Assembly: GCF_027596085.1 (NCBI RefSeq)
Contig: NC_072460.1
Location: forward strand, 8,914,231 to 8,978,230
Source of the DNA: Anoplopoma fimbria
Lineage: Eukaryota > Chordata > Actinopteri > Perciformes > Anoplopomatidae
Length of the DNA stretch: 64,000 nt
Direction: 5' to 3'
In this document: positions 54,509 through 64,000 of the stretch, piece after piece
Layout: each line of letters begins with the position of its first letter
Numbering within the stretch: position 1 is the first letter of the stretch
Program-made: the position numbers and the translations under genes
The notes under the pieces: generated by a model
What the model saw: the letters and a program-made list of their open reading frames with translations, nothing else
Told to the model about the DNA's origin: nothing
Databases searched by the model: none

Positions 54509-54575
54509 ATTCTCTATTCTACAAATAGACCGCTGAGCCGAGGTGGCTCAGCGGTCTATTTGTAGAATAGAGAAT
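54509..54575. repeat. Perfect 31-bp inverted repeat with 5-nt loop
   Basis: Arms 54509-54539 and 54545-54575 are exact reverse complements around gaggt. The inner part, ggtggctcagcggt, resembles a tRNA-SINE A box. Confidence 0.95.
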
Positions 54576-54579
54576 CCTA

Positions 54580-54960
54580 TTTGTACCCAGTCCGCCTTTC
54601 CTTCAATTGGCCTGTCTTTAAACCAGTGAAGTAGCTTCTGGATATTGCATGTCCAATATTGAAAAAGAAGATTAGGTAAAGCTAGAACTCCTGCACGCTT
54701 TGGTCTTTGGGTCTAGCTAATCCGACTAGGTTTGGTCCCCCATATGATAGAGATTATATTTTTTTAGTGTTTAGAGTTTATTTAGAGTTTTAAGCAGGAT
54801 AGGAATACAGGTATTTTCGAAGAGATATAAAAACTTAGGTAATACGATAATTTTAATAAGGTTAACGTGCATCACTAATGATAACGGTAACGAAGCGTTT
54901 ACACTTATTCAGAGGGAAAATTTTGTTATTTTTAAAAGTATATTGGAAGGAGCGAATGAC
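54580..54960 (-). mobile_element. L1-like LINE ORF2 fragment (C-terminal part)
   Basis: On the - strand the reading includes TQRPKRAGVLALPNLLFQYW and NIQKLLHWFKDRP, the RP(K)xxGGLxLPNxxxYYxA-type motif downstream of the RT in L1-clade elements. A stop interrupts it. Only this fragment remains. Confidence 0.65.
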
Positions 54961-54984
54961 TTCAATCCCTAAATACTTAATTCA

Positions 54985-56005
54985 ATTTTTCAATTCAGTT
55001 TATTTTGTATAGCCCAGAATCACAAATTACAAATTTGCCTCAGAGGGCTTTACAATCTGTACACATGCGACATCCTCTGTCCTGGAAGCCTCACATCGGC
55101 AAAGTAAGAAACCTATGGGAGAGCGACAGAGGAGGGATCCTTCTCCCAGGATGGACAGAATGCAATAGATGTAATTTGTACAGAATGAACAGCATAACAG
55201 AGTTACAACACATTCAATGTATATGACATAAATGATTCATATAATAAGAGTAGTAAGCAGAGTAACAAAGGAAAATGTAAGACTACTTCTAATAACAGCA
55301 GCAATTATTATAGTAGAATTATAATTGTGAAATAGGGAATAGTAATAGTAATGTGACTAATAATAATAATCCAAGTAGCAGTGGTTGTCAGCAGGGTCAC
55401 AGCAGGAGGCACGACTACGGTCCAGGTACCACAACGATTCATGGAAACCTGCAAAGTGAGAAAGCAAAAAGGGCTTCAGGGTGGAAGCAAAGCTAGTATG
55501 CGTAATGGTACAGGTAATAGTAATAGTAATGTGACTAATAATAATAATGGTAGTAGCAGTCGGTGTCAGCATGGCCGCAGCAGGAGGCACAACCACAGTC
55601 CAGGTACAGCCACGATTCATGGAAACCTGCGAGGCGAGAAAGCACAAGGACTCCGGGGTAGAAGCAAAGACAATAAGCGTAATAGTACAGGGAATAATAA
55701 CAGTAATGTGACTAATAATAATAGTGGTAGTAGCAATGGGTGTCAGCAGGGCCACAGCATGAGACATGACCACGGTATAGATATAACCACAATTCATGGA
55801 AACCTGCGAGGCAAGAAAGCACAAGGACTCCGGGGAAGAAACAAAGTCAGTAATGTGCATTAATGGGACATGAATACATAAAGATGGAGGGAGAGAAGAG
55901 GAGAGAGGAGCTCAGCGTATCCTAGGTAGTCCCCCGGCTGTCTAGGCCTATAGCAGCATATCTAGGGGCTGGACCAAGGTGACCCTGAGCCATCCCTAAC
56001 TCTCT
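54985..56005 (-). mobile_element. Composite fish repeat R1, longest copy, reverse orientation
   Basis: Begins with the reverse of the GAATT tail and gggctatac block, and continues through three ~177-bp tandem modules (55386-55860) to a head with tagcagcatatctaggggct and ccaaggtgaccctgagcca. The most complete copy in the window. Confidence 0.75.
55386..55862 (-). repeat. Three tandem ~177-bp modules inside R1
   Basis: Unit starts at 55386, 55564 and 55741 (178 and 177 bp apart). Each has tgtcagc, caggaggcac-like, gattcatggaaacctgc and gtaatgtgactaataataat. The array is open for about 160 codons on both strands. Confidence 0.85.
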
Positions 56006-56149
56006 GTTTTGCAAGAACAATTGAAGAAACAGCAGTTGCCCATTGAAAGCATTATAAGGAGTTTATCTAAAATGGAGTCTGTACTCGACCGGTCTGCTTT
56101 TTGTTCCCATAAAACCACTTACCAGTTTACTACATAGGGCCTGCCCATC

Positions 56150-56630
56150 TGCCTCTGTTGCCCAAATCTGAACATGTCCTCTGCCAGTGTCGCCAAGAGC
56201 TGGGGGCCACGAATATCCAGCTTGCCCAGTTCAGCCTGAATCAAACTCTGCTGGGGCACCCTCAGGTATGGGTTTTGTAGACAACGCAAATGCTAGTAAT
56301 GAGACTAATAGTACTGGTCATCATAGGCAGGTTTCCCCTTTCAAACCCTTCACAACAGGCTCTATGGTTACTACCATCACTCTTTAATGAAGTATGCCAG
56401 CACTGGGGGGCCCCTAAACTTCGATTGTGTGGGTGGTTGGCTTTGAAGGCAGCAAATGGCTTAGATATCTCATATGTAGGCTATCTGGAGTTGGACATCC
56501 AGGTGCTGGGTAGAACGATTCAAGGTGGTGGGGTTCTGGTTGTGAAAGATACTCCTTGGCACCACAACAACACATCTTCCAGGATTATTGGGGATAGTGT
56601 GATCACAGAATGCTACAGAGAGCAATAGGA
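56150..56630 (+). mobile_element. Ty3/gypsy-like fragment with aspartic-protease-region remnant
   Basis: Reads LALKAANGLDISYVGYLELD and VLGRTIQGGGVLVVKDTPW, then GDSVITECYRE, a pattern seen in fish gypsy-type protease/linker regions. No RT or LTR adjoins. Fragmentary and not functional. Confidence 0.5.
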
Positions 56631-56910
56631 TAAAAAAAAAAGATGTAGTAGAAAGAAGACAAAAGGAGAAAAGATGCTGTTGGAGTAGTTAGAGTGAGTT
56701 GAAAAGATGGGTTTTAAGAGCAGTTTTAAATTCTGTTGTCGAGTGCAGTATACGGATGTGAGAGGGAAGGGAGTTCCAGAGTTTGGGTGCAGCATAGGAG
56801 AAGGCCCTGACTCTCAGTGTGCTGAGGTTGACGTCTGGTAGAACCAGTAGACCTGCAGATAAAGACCGCAGGGCGCAGGAAGGCTTGTAGGTCCGGAGGA
56901 AGTCTGTGAG

Positions 56911-57236
56911 ATTCAATTCAATTCAGTTTATTTTGTATAGCCCAAAATCACAAATTACAAATTTGCCTCAGAGGGCTTTACAATCTGTACACATGCGCGA
57001 CATCCTCTGTCCCGGAACCCTCACATCGGCACAGGAAAAACTCCCCTAAAAAACCCTTTAACAGGGAGAAAAAAGGAAGAAACCTATGGGAGAACGACAG
57101 AGGAGGGATCCTTCTCCCAGGATGGACAGAATGCAATAGATGTCATGTGTACAGAATGAACAGCATAACAGAGATACAACACATTCAATGTATATGACAT
57201 AAATTATTCATATAATCACAGTAGTAAGCAGAGTGA
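56911..57236 (-). mobile_element. Composite fish repeat R1 inserted in the LINE
   Basis: GAATT-tailed reverse copy interrupting LINE C-terminal sequence. About 325 bp, close in sequence to the copies at 32.2 and 61.1 kb. Confidence 0.8.
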
Positions 57237-57475
57237 TGTGGTCAGTAGATATTGCCCCTGTGATAATCCGTGCTGCAGAGTTCTGGATGAGTTGTAGTCG
57301 CTGAATAAGATTGTTTGGAATGCCCTCTAGCATCCCATTGCAGTAGTCAATGCTTGATGCGACCAATGCATTGACTAGAATCTCTGAGTGTTGTGTTAAA
57401 GCGGGGCTTAGTCTGGAGATGTTTTTCGCAGATGGAAAAAGCCAGTACATTGTGAAGACAGGTAGGTGATTCCAG

Positions 57476-58214
57476 CAATGGGGAGTGAGAAGATATTAGT
57501 TTTTCAAGAGTGGATTTGGTTCTGGACCAGATGGACCAGAGAATATTTGCCACTCCTTCAGGACAGACAAAAGTGGCATACACTACAGAGGAACTTTGTG
57601 CCAGGAGATATCGTCTTGATAATGGATGAAGCTTCCCCTCGCAACTCTTGGATCATGGGTCGTGTAGTAAAGACATTGCCAGACTCCAGTGGAAAAGTCA
57701 GGCGAGTTAGTGTAAAAACCAAAACCAACACACTGGACAGACCCATAAACAAACTCACATTGCTGAGGCAAGCAATGTAAACAATTAGACCTCAAATTTG
57801 GATGAAGAATCTGTGTAAAGTTTATTTACCTTTTGAACATAATGTAAACGAATGTATGATTATTGATGCCTGTTGAAGATGTTATGGTTCTTTGTAAATA
57901 ATATTTGGTAATTGTTTTGCAGTCAGCATAAGCAATTATGGGCTGGAAATGTAAGAGCCATACTAGACTTAATAAGATGTGTTCAGTGATTTAGTAACGA
58001 AAATGTTGAAATGCTCCTTTAGTTACGCTACTGACTACGTCATAGCCAATAGCCCTCAGTTGTGGTTAATCAGTCTGTGGATCAAGTTGTGCCAAGTTGA
58101 GCACAGACTGAATCTTGTAACTTTGTTTTTTGTTGAGTAAACTTTTAAAATGGAGTTACTGCCTATGAAGAATAATTTCGTGTGAAGCTCATTGCAAATA
58201 CGCAGACTGTTACA
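57476..58214 (+). mobile_element. BEL/Pao retrotransposon 3' end with LTR
   Basis: 57515-57780 encodes the DUF5641-type C-terminus of BEL/Pao polyproteins (FWTRWTREYLPLLQ, NFVPGDIVLIMDE, SGKVRRVSVKTKT, LDRPINKLTLL) up to a stop. 57950-58214 begins TGTAAGAGCC and ends GACTGTTACA (TG...CA), about 265 bp, the probable 3' LTR. The upstream part of the element is missing here. Confidence 0.7.
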
Positions 58215-59519
58215 GTAGTGGTAATGTGGATCACCAGACAGAGAGAAGATTGCCGCTACACCTGTGCTGATGATATTTGCAAAATAGGTGGTTTTGGCTG
58301 TTGAAAGAGCATCTTTGTAGTGGAGTAGATGATCACAATACTTTGTGTAGAGTCGCTCAAGGGGCCGAACTAATGCCATGAGCTGATGTTGTTCAGGTGT
58401 GTACCATGGAGCAGTATGGGCAAATGAGAAAACACGTGTTTTCAGAGGGGCTAGAGTATGAAGTGCAGAAGATAAGCTGTCATTGTAGTGGTCCATTAGT
58501 GCGGGGAGCGAGCTAAGAGCAGGAACTGGGTTCAAGGTTATTAAACTAATGAGATCTGCTGGGTTAACACGTCTGATGTTGCGGTATGATATAATACGCT
58601 GCGCCCTTGATTTACTGAGTGGTAGGTTGGTGTTGAATAATACCGCTTTATGGTCTGAGATGGGTAGTTCAGCAGAGGTGATGTTATATGATGTAACACC
58701 GGAACAACAAACTAAGTCCAGGATATGGCCCTTTGTGTGGGTTATAAAATCAACATATTGTATAAGGTCAAAGCAATCTAACATTCTTTAAAATCTTTGA
58801 TAGAAATATTGTGTATGTTATCAAAATGAACATTAAAATCCCCAGTCAGGATGATGTTGGGAGACATTGGACTAAGGGTGGTTAAAACTGTCGAGAGTTC
58901 AGTGATAAAAATATTTGATGACTTAGGAGGTCTGTACAGAACAGCAATAATGATGGGCGTAGGTCCACAGAGTTTAACAGCCAGCTGTTCAAAGGAAGAT
59001 TGATCAGGTAGGGAAAGTGGCATTATTTTTATACTCTCGCAAAATATCAGCGCGAGGCCACCTCCCCTGCACGAAGAACGGGCTTTACATATGTATAGAA
59101 ATCCAGGAAGCACAGCTACATTTAGGTGTAGGAAATCGTGATGTGTCTGCCAGGTTTCTCAGAGACATAAATAGTCCAGTTTGTTATCTGTGATGAAGTC
59201 GTTGACCAGAGGGACCAGACAGCATAAGACTCCAAAGCCGCCTGTAATATCCAAGGAGTCGTCCTCCAAATCCTGCCTTTACTGTAAAGAGTCACATACA
59301 TTATTCAGGTGTTCAAAGCTGAATAAAGTGAGAAACGGAGAAAATTGAATTCCAGAAAGGTTAAAGAATTTGTTTTGGATGTTTGAAGGCTGGCCACATG
59401 AATAAGGAATGCAGAAGTCGTCTGACCTCTGATGAATGCAATCTAAAAAACCTGACTATTCTACATATCCATGCTAAAGACAAAATGAATAAACCGCAGG
59501 AAATCCCAGTCAAGAGTGC

Positions 59520-61920
59520 AATAGTACCTATTTAGGCATGTGGTTGTACAGGGGCCGGAGACCATGACTGTACCATTTCCATCGTGACAGTGCAGTTGAA
59601 ATCTAAGAAGGGAGACAAAGTGCTGCAGACCTATGCCTTCCTGGACCCTGGAAGTACAGCAACTTTCTGTACCAACCGTTTTATGAAGAAGCTGCATCTA
59701 TAGGGTACTAAGACGGACATTCTGTTACGCACTATGGGCAAAGAAAAGGTTGTGGAAAGCCAAATAGGTGTCCAAATTGAATAGTAATACATTTGTTGAG
59801 CTCCCAGAGATGTTTACACAGGAAACGATCCCAGTCTCAAAAGGCAACATTCCTACTCAATGAGACATTGAAAGGTGTGAATATCTGAAAGAGATCAGCA
59901 TTCAAGAATTGAAAACTGATGTTAAAATTTTATCCCCACTAATGCCCCAAAACTCATGGAACCCTGGGAAATAATCAACAGCCAAAGTGATGGATCTTAC
60001 ACAGTAAAGACCCTATTGGGGTGGATCGTCAACGGTCCTTTGAGGGGGCAATGGTGGTTGTTGTCAGAGAAGCTGCTCAACCATATATGCCAATAGGATA
60101 TCCATTGTCAGACTGGAAGAGTTGTTGATCTCTCAGTATAATCAAGATTTCAATTATTAAAAGTCACTCGAGGACCAAAGGTTCATGGAGATCTTGGAGG
60201 AATCTACTTGTTTGCAGGACGGTCATTACTGTATGGACTTACCCTTTAAAGTGGATGACATCACAATGCCAAACAGGTGCACAGTTAAACAGCGCATTCA
60301 AAGTCTCAAAAGAAAGTTTGAAAGGAATAAGACCTTAAAGCATCAGGAGTAGTATACAGCATTTCTTACTGAGATGATTGACAGTGGATATGCAGAAGTG
60401 GTGCCACAAGACCAGTTGGACTGTAAAGATGGCAGGGAGTGGTATCTCCCTCATTATTGGGTGTACCACCCAAAAGAAGAAAACCCTTAGAGTGGTTTAT
60501 GACTGTGGAGCAGGGTTTAAAGTAACCTTCTTGAAATGTCAGTTTTTGCAAGGTCCTGACCTCACCAACTCTCTCTTTAATGTCTTAACAAGATTTAGAC
60601 AGGAGAATGTTGCTCTGATGACCGACTTCCAAGCTATGTTCCACCAAGTATGTAGTAGGTGTCAGAAAAGCATGTGGATTTTCTTTGCTTTCTGTGGTGG
60701 CCCATGGGAGACATGACACAGAATCCAGTAGAACACAGAATGGGAATCTTTGGAGCAGTTTCATCACTGAGCTGTGCCAACTACGCTTTAAAGAGGACTG
60801 CAGTGGACAAGACGAATGCCTTCAAAGTGGAAGAGACTGATACCATCTACAGCAACTTTTACGTGGATGACTGTCTAAAATCTTTGGCCACAGAGGAAGA
60901 AGCAATGCAGTTGGTAATGGACCTTACTGCCATATGCTCAAAGGGGGGGATTTCAGCTGTTAAAGTGGAACAGCAACAGTCGGGTTGTATTGTCATCTAT
61001 TCCCGCAGCAAAGCGGCCCAAAACAACCGGGCAGCTGCAGTTGGAACAAGACAACCTGCCTGTAGAGATGGCACCTGGATGTTACTATAAGTAGTCTTAG
61101 TTTTTTCCTGCGTTACTCTGCTTACTACTCCTATTATATGAATCATTTATGTCATATACATTGAATGTGTTGTATCTCTGTTATGCTGTTCATTCTGTAC
61201 ACATGACATCTATTGCATTCTGTCCATCCTGAGAGAAGGATCCCTCCTCTGTCGCTCTCCCATAGGTTTCTTCCTTTTTTCTCCCTGTTAAAGGGGTTTT
61301 TTAGGAGAGTTTTTCGTGTGCCGATGTGAGGGAAGGACAGAGGATGTCGCATGTGTACAGATTGTAAAGCCCTCTGAGGCAAATTTGTAATTTGTGATTC
61401 TGGGCTATACAAAATAAACTGAATTGAATTGAATTGGATTAAATTGATGCGCTGAAAGTGACACTTTCACATTCAAGCCTGCAGTAGAGAAACGGCCACA
61501 CACCAGACGTGGTATTCTTTCAATCGTCAATTCCATCTACGACCTGTTAGGATTCTTGTCACCGTTCACCTAGCTACCAAAACTGCATTTGCAAGAAATG
61601 TGTAGAAAAAACATGTCATAGGATGACCCTAATCCTCAGACATGCTCACAACAATGGACAGCATGGCTGCTGGACCTGGAGAAGTTGGCGGAACTTAAAT
61701 TGGGGCGCTGCACCAAACCGAACGACTTCAGTGGACCCATACATGCACAGCTGCATCACTTTGCAGATGTCAGTGACAGTGGTTATGGCACAATGTCCTA
61801 CTATATATAGTGTATAAGAAGGTACAGCTCGTATTATGGTTGGCCAAAGCCAGAGTTGCGCCATTTAAACAGACAAAAAATCCTCACCTTAAACTATTTC
61901 GGGCCCATTGTAACCCCTGA
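59520..61920 (+). mobile_element. BEL/Pao retrotransposon body (protease, RT, start of RNase H), degenerate
   Basis: Protease motif FLDPGSTATFC at about 59635. RT blocks LRVVYDCGAG, FLQGPDLTNSLFN, WWPMGDMTQNPVEHRM and catalytic YVDD near 60860. RT-RNase H linker RGILSIVNSIYD near 61520, then LHHFADVSDSGYG near 61755. Stops and frameshifts occur throughout, for example near 60655, and an R1 copy sits at 61088-61437. No LTR was recognised at either end and no envelope gene was seen. It cannot encode a working polyprotein. Confidence 0.75.
61088..61437 (+). mobile_element. Composite fish repeat R1 inserted in BEL/Pao
   Basis: GAATT-tailed forward copy lying between RT and RNase H parts of the BEL/Pao body. 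Therefore younger than that element. Confidence 0.8.
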
Positions 61921-61979
61921 GAAAGAAAACAGAGGAAAGAAAGAAGGAAAGAAAACAGAGGAAGATCAGTCTTTTGTTT

Positions 61980-62385
61980 TTTAAAGGGGCCCAATTATGC
62001 TTTTTCACATTTTCCCTTTCTTTTAGTGTGTTATATATATTTTTGTACATGTAAAAGGTCCGTAGAGTTATAAAGCCTGAAGTCCACCCCTAAAGGGAGT
62101 TACCCTCCCCCTTTGAAGCACTTCTCCGGAGCCTGAAAAGGCTGGATTGAATTATTGCCTTGAGTCATAATGTTACGGAAATGAAGGCACATTTACATAA
62201 GATCTCCTACCAGCTAGTTCGGGATGCCCTCAAACAAAGCCAGTGAGATGGGAGCTGGAGCTCCGTCTGAATAATTTGGTTTGCGGCCGTCATGTCGATA
62301 AGACGCTGTTCTGCAAAAGGAAATGTTCTTTGTATGGACCACCAAAGGAATATGACCTAAAGTGACAAAACTTCATTTTTTATAG
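61980..62385 (+). mobile_element. Fragment of a GGGGCCC-ended non-autonomous DNA transposon
   Basis: aaaggggcccaattatgctt, ttagtgtgttatatat, and aaagggagttaccctccccc are blocks of a common fish element. The other end was not found. Confidence 0.5.
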
Positions 62386-63200
62386 TCTTTATGGTCTAAG
62401 GTTATAAACTAATTTCACTTCAGATTGATAGCAGACAACCCCAGAGTGTCACTCAGAGAACATCACGAAATTCTGATATTGCATTTCAAAACTAAAGCTT
62501 TTTAAAATTGCAATCACTAGCTAACTTTCCTCTAATTCAGATTAGATTTAGGAAATGGTCTATAGTTACAAACTCTTTTCACTTCAGATGGATAGCAAAC
62601 AACCTCAGTGTCACTCAGTGAGAATCAGGACATTCTGATGTTGAATTTCAAAATGAAAGCCCTTCAAATTCCATTTATGTGTCAATTTATCTCTAATTTT
62701 ACATTAGATTTAAAAGGAAATGGTATATAGTTACAAACTATTTCAGAATAAAATCCCTTTAAAATCTCAATACTAAGCTAACTTCCATCATATTTCATAT
62801 TTAATTTAAAAGGAAAAGGTCTATAGTTACAAACTAATTTCCCTTCAGAATAGAACATAGAATATCAGGACATTCTTATGCAGAATTTCCAAATAAAAGC
62901 CACTTTAAAATTAAATTAGCTAATGAGCTAATTTTCCTCTAATTTCAGATTAGATATTAAAGGAAATGGTCAGTAGTTACAAATGTATTTCAGTTCAGAT
63001 TAATAGCAGACCACCTCAGGGTATCACTCAGAGAGAATCGGCACATTCTGATGTAGGTATCACTCAGAGCGAATCGGCACATTCTGATGTAGAATTTAAA
63101 AATTAAAGCACTTTGAAATTCCATATATGAGCTATTTTACCTCTTAAATCAGATTAGAATTAAAAGGAAACGGCCTATTGTCACAAACTATTACCAATAC
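62385..63200. repeat. Diverged ~165-bp tandem repeat array
   Basis: Recurring block of ggtctatagttacaaact type at about 62392, 62557, 62720, 62818, 62968 and 63173, each followed by cacttcagat-like, gtcactcag-like and acattctgat-like blocks. Some units are truncated. A local 37-bp duplication (gtatcactcagag...cattctgatgta) lies at 63018-63092. Confidence 0.75.
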
Positions 63201-63336
63201 CAGGCCATTTAGATGAGGGGTTTCAATTTCATTGTAATGCAATTACAGATAAATTATTTTCATATTTGGCTTTGTGTTGTTTGTTATATTCGAACAATAG
63301 TGTTTAGTATTACAAAGGCACAGATAGGACGTAGAG

Positions 63337-63681
63337 CAGTGGTTCTCAACCTCTTTTCAGTGATGTACCCCCTGTGAAATATTTTTTCAGCGAAGTACCC
63401 CCTAACCAGCGCAAAGCATTTTTGGTTGAAAAAAAGATGTAATACACAGCGCTGTGCCATCAGTGTCTGATTTATTAAACTGTCAACACTGAAGATTGCA
63501 TTGTTGCATTGAATTCAGTTTATGAACTTACACTTATATTTTATTGAACACCAGAATAACTATTTCTAAAGGATTTTTGAATGGATGCTAATTTAAATAT
63601 ATATTTTTTAAATCTCACGTACCCCCTGGAGTGCCTTCACGTACCCCCAGGGGTACACGTACCCCCATTTGAGAACCACTG
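63337..63681 (+). mobile_element. Non-autonomous hAT (Charlie-like) element, 345 bp
   Basis: Terminal inverted repeats cagtggttctcaa and ttgagaaccactg. Flanks acgtagag (63329-63336) and acttagag (63682-63689) match 7 of 8 as a target duplication. The interior repeats gtaccccc motifs. No transposase. Confidence 0.85.
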
Positions 63682-63689
63682 ACTTAGAG

Positions 63690-64000
63690 AATGTCAATGT
63701 GATTGTTTTCATGACGTAAACCTGAAACATTTGAGGTGGAATTACATGTTTGTATTGCTTTCTTGCATTCTTTAAAGTTAGGGCTTTGTGTTTTTAAAAA
63801 CACTATTTACTCACACTGAAGCAATTGTTGAGTGCATCTTTTATTCATAATTAGTTTCATGTAGGCACTTTTTTCACCTATTTATAGTTAATTTTATTCC
63901 AAAAATGGGTGGGCAGTGTACAATCTGTTTAAGTGGTACTAGTAGTTCATTATTTTAATAAATGAATAAAATAACCATTTATCAATCTATAATGTAATCT
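63690..64000. other. Window end, no feature recognised
   Basis: AT-rich sequence with no gene or familiar repeat. Confidence 0.5.

Larger units (their letters stand above)
56640..59270 (-). mobile_element. CR1/L2/Rex1-like LINE, broken by two insertions
   Basis: The - strand encodes an endonuclease region (59270-58215: LVPLVNDFITDNKLDYLCL with a stop after it, GGGLALIFCES, IIIAVLYRPPKSS, NIILTGDFNVH, HILDLVCCSG, PISDHKAVLFN). After a gap come LVASSIDYCNGMLEGIPNN and LIQNSAARIITGA (57450-57208) and RAFSYAAPKLWNSLP plus FKTALKTHLF (56900-56640). The RT core is missing. A BEL/Pao 3' end (57476-58214) replaces it, and an R1 copy (56911-57236) splits the C-terminus. Confidence 0.75.

Noticed and set aside
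55386..55862. CRISPR-like array
   Set aside because: Units of 177 bp are contiguous tandem modules without short-repeat/spacer structure, in a fish genome.
55381..55863. Novel Asn/His/Gly-rich protein gene
   Set aside because: Open frame lies within a dispersed repeat, changes phase between modules (178 versus 177 bp) and has no start or splice support.
59520..61920. Endogenous retrovirus
   Set aside because: Motifs (DPGSTATFC protease, WWPMGD, DUF5641 partner) match BEL/Pao retrotransposons; no envelope gene seen.

Overview
The window looks like a stretch of nuclear genome from a teleost fish. Genes are split by many GT-AG introns, long CA/TG and TATC microsatellites are common, and several dispersed repeats of fish type recur (tRNA-derived SINEs, small hAT elements, a repeat ending in a GAATT tail). 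The repeat flavour suggests a percomorph, which is inference only. No bacterial, plasmid or phage features were seen.

Three protein-coding genes could be assembled exon by exon. (1) myt1, + strand, coding 4517-20978, 21 coding exons that join with compatible phases to 1186 codons plus stop. It encodes a neural transcription factor with seven CCHHC zinc fingers, a Glu/Asp-rich domain, the MYT1 central domain and a C-terminal coiled coil. (2) asxl1, - strand, 39728 down to 23385, 11 coding exons of about 1637 codons. It has an N-terminal HARE-HTH, a DEUBAD domain that in mammals binds the deubiquitinase BAP1, long disordered regions and a C-terminal PHD finger. As printed, its frame is broken twice by single bases, both in low-complexity tracts. 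(3) A PLAG-family gene, best matched to plagl2, + strand, coding 46834-48126, with an untranslated first exon in a CpG-rich promoter near 41.6 kb. Its open frame lacks zinc fingers 1-2, and fingers 3 and 5 have lost zinc ligands. myt1 and asxl1 converge tail to tail; asxl1 and plagl2 diverge head to head. All three are nuclear regulators: a lineage transcription factor, a Polycomb/PR-DUB cofactor and a growth-related zinc finger factor.

Layout: 1-2.9 kb repeats and microsatellites; 2.99-3.79 kb CpG-rich putative myt1 promoter and untranslated exon; 4.5-21.95 kb myt1; 21.96-22.9 kb intergenic; about 22.9-39.95 kb asxl1; 40-41.5 kb repeats; 41.56-53.4 kb plagl2 with a long first intron and a 3' region carrying an inserted hAT element; 53.4-64 kb gene-free sequence dominated by transposon debris. 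That last block holds an L1-like fragment, a composite repeat with an internal 177-bp tandem array, a gypsy-like protease fragment, a CR1/L2/Rex1-like LINE on the - strand, two BEL/Pao pieces on the + strand (a 3' end with LTR, and a protease-RT-RNase H body), a diverged tandem array and a 345-bp hAT element.

No clearly new biological system was found. The points most worth checking are the asxl1 frame breaks, one of them in a G-run within the poly-Gly region matching the human frameshift hotspot; the degenerate N-terminal zinc-finger array and odd start context of plagl2; and the nested retroelement block.
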